This document shows positions 1 through 8,700 of a stretch of 14,254 nucleotides of DNA, piece by piece. A model generated the notes under the pieces. It worked only from the letters and a program-made list of their open reading frames with translations. It had not been told where the DNA came from and did not search any database. The stretch is taken from the NCBI GenBank assembly GCA_946482325.1, contig CAMLRA010000100.1, positions 1 to 14,254 on the forward strand. Reading direction: 5' to 3'. Position numbers and translations under genes: made by a program. Source of the stretch: an uncultured Chromatiaceae bacterium. GTDB taxonomy: Bacteria > Pseudomonadota > Gammaproteobacteria > Enterobacterales > Alteromonadaceae. Position 1 is the stretch's first letter, and every line of letters starts with the position of its first letter.

Positions 1-1288
1 CTTGTTCTAACGCCAGATTCAGCGGCAACATACGCCGCTCGATATACAGATGTTTAATCACCACTAAGTCATCTTCAATCTGCAAAGAGCCGGCGATAGA
101 TTGTTCTAGTTCGTGTAGCAGTTCGGCCGAAAAACGGTTTTTTGGCAAAGCCACATCGGAATATTCCAGAGTGTCGGCCATCCGGCCAACCCGGTCATGG
201 GTTTTCACCAGGTGGTAACGGCGTTTGACGGTATCGCGGCCAAAGGGTTTAGTGTCGGCGAATTTGTCCCGGATCACTTTAAATACATAAGGGAAAGATG
301 GCAGGGTGAACACCATCATCACCATACCGCGAATGCCGGGCGCGGCGACAAAAGCATCGCGGCTGTTAGCCAGATGCAGCAGTAACTCGCGGTAAAATTC
401 AGTTTTACCTTGTTTATGCAAACCGACCGATGCATAAAGTTCGGCCAGTGTTTTGTGTGGCAGCAATTCGCGCAGAAAATGTACTAAAGCGGAAGGTACC
501 GGCAAATCCACCATAAAATAGGCACGGGAAAAGCCAAAAATAATGGTCATCTGCTGGCTGTCGGTGATCAGACTATCAACAAACAAACCGCGGCTGCGCT
601 GGTGTAACACTGGCATAATAAAGGGCTGCTGGCCGTCCGGACTGACCACCCGGCCGACCACATACGCCGCTTTGTTGCGATAAAACACCGATTTGAGGAT
701 ATCAAAACGGATTTGGTGTACCGGATGGCGGCCATGACTGGACTGAGCGACAAAAGTTTTGACGATTAAACGGATATCGCGGTCCAGATTTTCAAAGGCC
801 ACGCCCAAACTAAAACCACTCAGAATGCGGCGCAAGCAATGCCGCAGGCCATCCTGCGCCGGAAAATAACTGTCATAGACAGATGCCACCGGCGCCGGCA
901 ATTGTTGTTTGTTTAATGTCGATTCGACGAAAATATTCTGATTATGAAAGTATTGGCGGTCAAACAGTTGGCAAAACACTGAGTTATAAAAAGTTTCAGC
1001 CAGTTCCGCCTGCGGATGAAATTGCAGATAAACCAGATAATGTTGTTTGACCTGTTGCCACAACGCCTCGTCCAGACAATGCACCGGTAATTCCTGCTGC
1101 AGTACAGCGATGGTTTCACTGACACGAGTATCGTAATAGGAGATCCGCTCGGCATTGTCAGTTAAAAAACCACTCCAGTCTGCATTGGCAAATCTTTGCT
1201 GGGCATTGGCGGTAATTTGCTGAAATAGCCGGAAATGCCGGCGGAATCCGCGCATGATAATGTCGGCAATGTGCTGAGCCTGTGGCAT
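1..1288 (-). CDS. aceK: Isocitrate dehydrogenase kinase/phosphatase, C-terminus cut by window edge
   Basis: Bifunctional cytoplasmic enzyme that phosphorylates isocitrate dehydrogenase to inactivate it, and dephosphorylates it again. It thereby switches isocitrate between the TCA cycle and the glyoxylate shunt. The window holds residues 1-429; E. coli AceK has 578, so roughly 150 residues, including the late catalytic-loop aspartates, are missing. Visible hallmarks are YRNKAAYVVGRVVSP (about 203-217), the ATP-binding loop APGIRGMVM (316-324), FKVIRDKF with Lys337, HDRVGRMADT with Asp372 (counterpart of E. coli Asp371), and IKHLYIERRMLPLN (411-424). The ATG at 1288 is chosen because the N-terminus aligns with E. 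coli AceK (IADIIMRGFRRHFRLF), although its Shine-Dalgarno is poor. In E. coli aceK is the last gene of aceBAK. Here it is first in its transcript and divergent from an unrelated membrane protein, so it appears to be regulated apart from aceBA. No frame disruption is seen. Confidence 0.97.
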   Translation of the reverse strand, partial: MPQAQHIADIIMRGFRRHFRLFQQITANAQQRFANADWSGFLTDNAERISYYDTRVSETIAVLQQELPVHCLDEALWQQVKQHYLVYLQFHPQAELAETFYNSVFCQLFDRQYFHNQNIFVESTLNKQQLPAPVASVYDSYFPAQDGLRHCLRRILSGFSLGVAFENLDRDIRLIVKTFVAQSSHGRHPVHQIRFDILKSVFYRNKAAYVVGRVVSPDGQQPFIMPVLHQRSRGLFVDSLITDSQQMTIIFGFSRAYFMVDLPVPSALVHFLRELLPHKTLAELYASVGLHKQGKTEFYRELLLHLANSRDAFVAAPGIRGMVMMVFTLPSFPYVFKVIRDKFADTKPFGRDTVKRRYHLVKTHDRVGRMADTLEYSDVALPKNRFSAELLHELEQSIAGSLQIEDDLVVIKHLYIERRMLPLNLALEQ

Positions 1289-1319
1289 AGTTTTTTTAGA
1301 GTGAATGCTCAATTCCTTG

Positions 1320-1348
1320 GTTATACCCCGTTCTGCTGCTGCTGTAAA
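1320..1348 (-). promoter_or_regulatory. Candidate sigma-70 promoter of aceK
   Basis: Read on the minus strand, TTTACA (1343-1348) is followed after exactly 17 bp by TATAAC (1320-1325). This is a good -35/-10 pair. It would give a 5' untranslated leader of about 25 nt before the aceK ATG at 1288. Inferred from sequence only. Confidence 0.55.
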
Positions 1349-1385
1349 TCTGACCTTAGTGCTGAGTCGTTGCGATGATGGCCGC

Positions 1386-1414
1386 TTGAGTCCTGAACTG
1401 AATGTTGATATAAA
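1386..1414 (+). promoter_or_regulatory. Candidate sigma-70 promoter of the membrane-protein gene
   Basis: TTGAGT (1386-1391), a 17-bp spacer and TATAAA (1409-1414) form a plausible -35/-10 pair. It points right toward the ATG at 1501 and would give a leader of about 80 nt. It lies back-to-back with the aceK promoter, so the two units are divergently transcribed from a shared region. Confidence 0.45.
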
Positions 1415-1500
1415 ATTGTTAACTTCAGAGATGTGTACAGATTTAGTGTTTGCGCTCTCTACAAGATTTGTTCACTTTATAGGCGTGGTCGATATTTCTC

Positions 1501-2196
1501 ATGACAAAAGCAACAATAAGTAGTAGCGCTGCCACTGAGCCCAACCAACAATCAGCCACTCTGATCCACCATTGGCGCCAAGATCCGATGTACCTGCAAT
1601 TCCGCTATTGCATAGATTTATGTATGCGCTCGCCAGGGTTTGCTTTGAGTTTGTTGTATCTGACCGCCGGGGTTGCCGGCTTGTTGTTTAATGTCGCGCT
1701 GCTGGCGTCATTCGGCCTGGATGTGTTGCCTTATCTTGAGATCGCAGATTTATTGCTGGCACCGCTGCATTATCCGCAGATGTTGTTGTACTTGTTGACC
1801 TCGTTGTTGCTGTTTGTGCTGATTGCCGCATTGGGCTTGTGGCAGGGGTATCGTAGCGGCAAACCAAAACAAAGCCACAGCTATGGCTGGCTGCTCTGGC
1901 CGATACTACTGACATATTTGGTGCTGGCTGCGTTGGTGCCGGCCAAACAGCGTATTGAAAACTTGCGGCAGGGGCAACAGGTCAGCTATCGGATGCAGTT
2001 GATCTACCCACATCAAGTTGTAAACGGCAAAAGTGTTACTTTGTTACCCGCGGTGCAGCTAGTCAGCCGGACCTCGGTGTATTGGTTTGTCCGACAAGGC
2101 TCCGAACTGTTGATAGTCCCCCATGCCAATATCGCGACGTTACAGCCGTTGTTTACTGCAACGCCTGCAGCGGGGACACAAGCTCAGTCGCGCTAA
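1501..2196 (+). CDS. Inner-membrane protein of unknown function, three predicted TM segments
   Basis: I do not recognise this 231-residue protein. It has a polar N-terminal tail (1-44), then hydrophobic segments at about 45-70, 92-115 and 127-147, then a soluble tail of about 80 residues. The basic stretch YRSGKPK between the second and third segments suggests a cytoplasmic loop. By the positive-inside rule the N-terminus would be cytoplasmic and the C-terminal tail periplasmic. The tail alternates short hydrophobic and polar runs (VSYRMQLIYP, KSVTLLPAVQLV, TSVYWFVRQGSELLIVPHANI), as expected of a small beta-rich domain. No catalytic motif or metal-binding cluster is visible. The start has only a weak ribosome site; Met30 is an alternative but would remove just the polar tail. 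The gene is followed 88 bp later by the DUF1840 gene on the same strand, possibly co-transcribed. Coding is supported by the sustained hydrophobic pattern over the full length. Confidence 0.75.
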   Translation: MTKATISSSAATEPNQQSATLIHHWRQDPMYLQFRYCIDLCMRSPGFALSLLYLTAGVAGLLFNVALLASFGLDVLPYLEIADLLLAPLHYPQMLLYLLTSLLLFVLIAALGLWQGYRSGKPKQSHSYGWLLWPILLTYLVLAALVPAKQRIENLRQGQQVSYRMQLIYPHQVVNGKSVTLLPAVQLVSRTSVYWFVRQGSELLIVPHANIATLQPLFTATPAAGTQAQSR

Positions 2197-2284
2197 TTGC
2201 TGGGTCTTGAGGCTCCGATGGTGTCGGCGTATATTAAGGTCAATAGCGTGGTATGAACTGTCAATCAAACAGGAGTACAAACTG

Positions 2285-2578
2285 ATGCTGGTTACTTTTC
2301 ATAGCAAAGATCATTATCCGATCACCATGTTTGGTGAGCCGGCCTTGCAACTTATCCAGATGATGGGCGCTCAGCCCAAAGTGCCGGGCGCATTTTATGC
2401 CGACGACGTGCCACAGGCGTTGTGGCAATTGCAGGAGGCTTTAGCCGATGTGGCAGATAACTCTGTCCCGCCACAACCGGGGGAAGAGCCGGCTGTGGGG
2501 CTGAAGCAGCGTGCGGTGCCGCTTTTGGAAATGCTCAAAGCTGCAGTGAAAGCGCAGCATAGTATTCACTGGGATTAA
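2285..2578 (+). CDS. DUF1840-family small protein
   Basis: A 97-residue soluble, presumably cytoplasmic protein. It fits the DUF1840 pattern from memory: N-terminal MLVTFHSKDHYPITMFGEPALQLIQMMG (1-28), then VPGAFYADDVPQALWQLQEAL (33-53), a variable proline-rich stretch (60-70), then LKQRAVPLLEMLKAA (73-87) and a terminal HWD. The biochemical role of the family is not known to me and no catalytic residues stand out. The start is fixed by AGGAG at 2271-2275, nine bases upstream, and by the family N-terminus. A longer in-frame opening from 2123 overlaps the preceding gene and lacks this signal. The gene ends 44 bp before the convergent amidase gene, with a hairpin between them. Confidence 0.85.
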   Translation: MLVTFHSKDHYPITMFGEPALQLIQMMGAQPKVPGAFYADDVPQALWQLQEALADVADNSVPPQPGEEPAVGLKQRAVPLLEMLKAAVKAQHSIHWD

Positions 2579-2579
2579 A

Positions 2580-2615
2580 TCCGCCACATGGCCTGATCGC
2601 CGGCCTGGTGGCGGA
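2580..2615. repeat. Inverted repeat between convergent genes, possible weak terminator
   Basis: TCCGCCAC (2580-2587) pairs with GTGGCGGA (2608-2615). After a 2x2 mismatch a further GGCC/GGCC pairing closes an 8-base loop. It fills most of the 44-bp gap between the DUF1840 stop and the amidase stop. Neither side has a real T-run, so it is not a textbook intrinsic terminator. A transcript-end protecting hairpin or a weak bidirectional stop is more likely. Confidence 0.4.
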
Positions 2616-2622
2616 CCCGCAC

Positions 2623-4143
2623 TTACAAGCTGCTGCGGTAAGTTGGTGCCACAACCGGGCCGCGCTGTTGCTCCAGTGCGTGCGCAAGGCCGATAATACG
2701 TGCTTCCTGCCATGGTTTGCCGATGATACTGACCCCCAGCGGCAAATGACCGTCGAAACCCGCCGGCAGCGTCAGAGACGGATAACCGGAAATGGCCGCG
2801 GCACTGGCTGAACCGAAGTTATATTGATCGCCTTTGACATGGTCGATAGCCCAGGCCGGGCCTGTCGCCGGCACTATCACTAATGCACCATCAACCAAAT
2901 CTTCGTCCAATAAAGCCGCGGCCTGCTGCGCTGAGCGCTGGCGGGCTTGTTGATAGGTAGCTTTTTGTTTTTCCAAATCTGTGGCCTGTGCCTGCTCTAA
3001 ATACTGCTGACCGAAAAACGCCAAAGCGGTTTTGCCTTGTTGCTGGTTAAAGGCAATGATGCTTTTAATGTCTTTTGCGGCCGCCGGTGCTTTAAAATCC
3101 GCTAACCATTGGTTCAAATCGCGTTTGTATTCATAGACTAAGACGTTAAATTCGTCCTGATAGACTGAGTCAGCCAATTGCCAGGTCTGGCGTTCTTTGA
3201 CTGTGACGCCTAAAGCGGTCAGCTGCTGTTTCAACTGGTCGAGCATCTGTGCTATGGCTGGAAATTCTTTGTCGTAATGACGCACCAGTACCACTTGTTT
3301 CACTAACTGCCGGCCAACTGCAGCGTTCAGGTCTCCATAACGCTGTTGTGCCTGCGGCGTGGCGATAACCTGCAATAAAGCCGCGGCATCTGCTACATTT
3401 CGCGTCATCGGACCGGCGATATCCTGCGAGCTGGCGATAGGAATAATGCCATGACCGGAAACAGCACCATGGGTTGGTTTGATGCCTACAATGCTGTTAA
3501 TTGCTGCGGGGCAAGTAATAGAGCCGTCCGTTTCTGTTCCGACAGCTAACAATGCGAAGTCTGCAGCGACAGCGACCCCAGAGCCCGAGCTGGAACCACA
3601 AGGGCTTTGGCTGAGCACATAAGGGTTTTTGGTCTGGCCGCCTAAGGCTGACCAACCACTGGCAGAGCCTTGACCACGAAAATTTGCCCATTCAGATAAA
3701 TTGGTTTTCCCTAAAATCACAGCGCCGGCTGCGCGCAATTGGCTGACCAGTGCGGCATCGACACTGGTTTTAAAATCCTTTAGTACCAGCGCGCCGGCAG
3801 TAGTCGGCAGTTGATCGGCCGTAGCGATATTGGCTTTTAGTAACACCGGCAAGCCATGCAAAGGGCTACGAACTTTGCCGGCTTTTCGTTCGGCATCCAG
3901 TATTTTTGCCTGCTTCAGGGCGTCTGGATTGATATCCGTCACTGCATGCAGGGCAGGGCCGGCATCGTCCAGCTGTTCAATACGTTTCAGGTAATATTCG
4001 GTGAGTTGCTCAGCGTTAATTTTGCCTTGATTGAGCAGATTTTGCGCTTGCGGCAACGATAAGCGAGACAGATCTGTGGTAGCGGCAGAAACAGTCAGAC
4101 TGGATAACGACAGCAATAACAATGAACTACGTGACAGTGACAT
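2623..4143 (-). CDS. Exported amidase-signature family hydrolase
   Basis: A 506-residue serine amidohydrolase that should split a carboxamide or C-terminal peptide amide into acid and ammonia or amine. The Ser-cisSer-Lys triad is visible: Lys103 in PVLLKAN, cis-Ser184 in the glycine/serine loop CGSSSGSG (182-189), and nucleophile Ser208 in GTETDGSI (202-209). The 24-residue spacing between the serines matches peptide amidase-type members, as does the sequence around them. Residues 1-20 form a Sec signal peptide with an arginine, a leucine-rich core and a VSA|A cleavage site, so the mature enzyme is probably periplasmic or secreted. The start at 4143 is preceded by AAGGAG six bases upstream; the longer in-frame start at 4197 would bury the signal peptide. 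The substrate cannot be told from sequence. GatA is ruled out by the signal peptide and lack of gatB/gatC. A terminator separates it from gltBD, so any metabolic link through ammonia is inference. Confidence 0.93.
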   Translation of the reverse strand: MSLSRSSLLLLSLSSLTVSAATTDLSRLSLPQAQNLLNQGKINAEQLTEYYLKRIEQLDDAGPALHAVTDINPDALKQAKILDAERKAGKVRSPLHGLPVLLKANIATADQLPTTAGALVLKDFKTSVDAALVSQLRAAGAVILGKTNLSEWANFRGQGSASGWSALGGQTKNPYVLSQSPCGSSSGSGVAVAADFALLAVGTETDGSITCPAAINSIVGIKPTHGAVSGHGIIPIASSQDIAGPMTRNVADAAALLQVIATPQAQQRYGDLNAAVGRQLVKQVVLVRHYDKEFPAIAQMLDQLKQQLTALGVTVKERQTWQLADSVYQDEFNVLVYEYKRDLNQWLADFKAPAAAKDIKSIIAFNQQQGKTALAFFGQQYLEQAQATDLEKQKATYQQARQRSAQQAAALLDEDLVDGALVIVPATGPAWAIDHVKGDQYNFGSASAAAISGYPSLTLPAGFDGHLPLGVSIIGKPWQEARIIGLAHALEQQRGPVVAPTYRSSL

Positions 4144-4272
4144 AACAGGCTCCTTTTTTCTCCATCCTAGCGGAGGAATGGGCCTGATTTCCAACATTAT
4201 GTTTACAAGACTGGTTGTACCAGCCGGGCTTCGGGCTGAACTGAGCTGTATGACCAGATATCGGCAAAGCAG

Positions 4273-4304
4273 AAAAACAAAACCCGGCGCAAGAGCCGGG
4301 TTTT
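4273..4304 (-). terminator. Rho-independent terminator of gltBD
   Basis: A perfect 10-bp stem, AAAACCCGGC (4279-4288) with GCCGGGTTTT (4295-4304), encloses a 6-base loop. On the minus strand the stem is followed by TTTTGTTTTTCT, a good U-tract. It lies 20 bp past the gltD stop, so it ends the gltBD transcript ahead of the amidase gene. Confidence 0.87.
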
Positions 4305-4324
4305 CGTTAAGTACACCTGATCTC

Positions 4325-5746
<1,422 letters not shown>

Positions 5747-8700
5747 TTACATCGCCTGAACCCGCAGCTCGGCGGACGAGCGGGCACGGTGGCCCAGCAG
5801 GGTGTTCACGTCGCTGGTTTTTGGTTTCACCAGCTTAAATTTACTTAAACAGCTCTGGAACGACGACAAAATCTGATGCGCGCGTTCGGAACCAGTGGCT
5901 TCAAAATGTTGATGGATTAGACTGCGTAAATGTTCCTGCAGAATGGGGGTGCTGACTTCCAGTGTTTCCACCAGTTCACCGTTGACGCGAAGGTCCAAAT
6001 CGTTTTGCTCATCATACAGATAAGCAAAACCACCGGTCATGCCCGCGCCAAAGTTAACGCCGGTTTGGCCAAGCACGACCACCACGCCGCCGGTCATATA
6101 TTCACAGCAGTTATCGCCCGTACCTTCAATCACGGCAATAGCGCCGGAGTTGCGCACGGCAAAACGCTCACCAGCACGACCTGCAGCATAGAGACGACCG
6201 CCTGTGGCGCCGTATAAACAGGTGTTACCGACGATAGTGGCGTTGTCTTTGGCAAAACTACAACCTTTGGGTGGATACACTGCGAGCTGGCCACCGGTCA
6301 TGCCTTTGCCGACATAGTCATTGGCATCGCCTTGCAGTGACAGGTGCAGACCACCGGCGTTCCAGACGCCAAAACTCTGGCCGGCAGTGCCGCTGAACTG
6401 CACTTCAATCGGCTCAGTCGCCATGCCCTGATTGCCGTGCGTGCGGGCTATCAGGCCAGACAACTTGGCACCAACAGAGCGGTCAGTGTTGCGAATTGCC
6501 AGATTAAGGCGGCCACCGGTTTTGTATTTGACCATGTCTGCACAGCGTTCGACTAACAGCTGGTTTAACGGGCCGTTATCAAACGGGTCGTTGTTCTGTA
6601 CGCAATACAGCGGTTTGTCGGAGCTGACACCGCTCGCCTGCAGAATAGGCGTTAAATCCAGCTTGGCTTGCCGGGTGGTTTCCCCTGGTTTGACACTGAG
6701 TAAATCAGTACGGCCAATCAAATCAGTCAGTTGGCTGACGCCAAGTTCAGCCAGCAATTCGCGCACTTCGGTGGAGATGAACTTAAAGTAGTTCATTACC
6801 ATGTCCGGCAAGCCATTGAAATGGTCACGGCGCAGTGTCGCGTCTTGGGTAGCAACGCCGGTCGCACAGTTATTTAAATGGCAAATGCGCAGGAATTTAC
6901 AGCCAAGCGCGACCATAGGACCTGTACCAAAGCCAAAGCTTTCAGCGCCTAAAATCGCTGCTTTCACTACGTCCAGACCGGTTTTCAGGCCACCATCGAC
7001 CTGTAAGCGCACGCGGTCGCGCAGGCCGTTTTCCACTAAAGCCTGATGCACTTCGGCAAGGCCAAGCTCCCACGGACTGCCGGCGTATTTCACCGAAGTC
7101 AGCGGGCTGGCGCCGGTGCCGCCGTCATAGCCTGATACGGTAATCAGATCTGCATAGGCTTTGGCCACACCGGTAGCGATAGTGCCAACGCCGGGTTCTG
7201 ACACCAGCTTGACCGAGATTAATGCATGTGGATTGACTTGTTTTAAGTCAAAAATCAGCTGCGACAAATCTTCAATCGAATAAATGTCGTGATGCGGCGG
7301 TGGTGAAATTAAAGTCACACCTGGCACTGAATAACGCAGGCGGGCAATTTCTGCCGTAACTTTTTCGCCCGGCAGCTGACCGCCTTCACCCGGCTTCGCA
7401 CCTTGCGCCACTTTAATCTGGATAACTTCAGCATTGACCAGATAATGCGGCGTGACACCGAAGCGACCAGAAGCCACTTGCTTGATTTTACTGTTCTTTT
7501 CTGTACCAAACCGGCGTGGATCTTCACCACCTTCACCGGAATTGGAACGACCACCAAGCCGGTTCATCGCAATAGCTAGCGCTTCATGCGCTTCCGGACT
7601 TAAAGCGCCGATTGACATCGCAGCACTGTCAAAACGCGGATACAGCTGTTCGGCGGGGGCAACTTTATCCAGCGCGATAGGCGTGGCTTTCGACTTATCC
7701 AGCACAAACAAATCGCGGATATGCGCCACCGGACGGGTGTTCACCACATCACGATAGGCTTTGTAGTCCTCGTAATCGCCGCTACGCACCGCTTTTTGTA
7801 AAGTCTGTACCACGTCCGGGTTATAAGCGTGGTATTCGCCATCATGCACATATTTCAGCAGGCCACCATGCGTCAGCGGTTTACGCTTCAGCCATGCGGT
7901 ATTGGCGCGAACCAGTACGTCAGCTTCAAAATCAGTGAAATCGGCACCACCTAAACGCGAAGGCACATCCGGGAAGCACAGCTGCATCACATTTTTGTTG
8001 ATCCCGACTGCCTCAAACAGGTTGGAGCAGCGGTAACTGGCCACTGTAGAAATACCCATTTTCGACATGATTTTGTACAGGCCTTTGTTAATACCTTTGC
8101 GGTAGTTCAACACGGCCTGACGGGCGGTCAGGTTAATGTTGCCTTTTTCCACCAGCTGTTCGATGGTCTCGTAAGCCAGAAACGGATAAATGCCCGTCGC
8201 GCCTAAGCCCACCAGTACAGCGAAGTGGTGCGGGTCACGGGCGCCTGCGGTTTCGATAATGATGTTGGAGTCACAGCGCAGTTGGTTATCAACCAAAGCG
8301 TGATGCACGGCGCCAACGGCCATGGCTGCTGGTACCGGCACAAAACCTTGTTGGATTTTACGATCGGTCAGGATCACCAGCACGACGTTTTCTTCACGCA
8401 CCACCTGCACGGCTTCGGCGGCAATGCGACGCAGTGCGTTTTCCAGGCCTTCTTCCGGTGCGTAGTTCAGCGAAATAATGTGGTGTTTATAGAAGTTCTG
8501 ATCGGCTGTTTTTAACTGCTTCAGATCAGAATACATCATCACCGGCGATTCAAACTGAATACGACGGGCATAACCGGCGGTTTCGCTGAACACGTTGTGT
8601 TCACGGCCAATACTGGTCGCCAGCGACATCACGTGCGCTTCGCGCAACGGGTCAATTGGCGGGTTCGTCACCTGAGCAAACTGCTGGCGGAAATAATCAT

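Noticed and set aside
1305..1523. 72-codon open frame in the aceK/membrane-protein spacer
   Set aside because: It spans both predicted divergent promoters, overlaps the start of the membrane-protein gene and has no good Shine-Dalgarno.
2123..2284. N-terminal extension of the DUF1840 protein
   Set aside because: It overlaps the upstream gene out of frame; AGGAG at 2271-2275 and the family N-terminus fix the start at 2285.
4144..4197. 18-residue N-terminal extension of the amidase
   Set aside because: It would place arginine- and lysine-rich residues ahead of a clear signal peptide, and the ribosome site fits the start at 4143.
4205..4272. Promoter for the amidase gene, and a small palindrome CTGGTTGTACCAG
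   Set aside because: CATAAT-like -10 elements exist, but none has an acceptable -35 at the right distance. The 5-bp-arm palindrome is too short to call.
6432..6791. 119-codon open frame antisense to gltB, with similar smaller ones at 5930-6217, 7452-7757 and 8225-8515
   Set aside because: All lie inside the gltB coding region on the opposite strand, without ribosome sites or recognisable domains.
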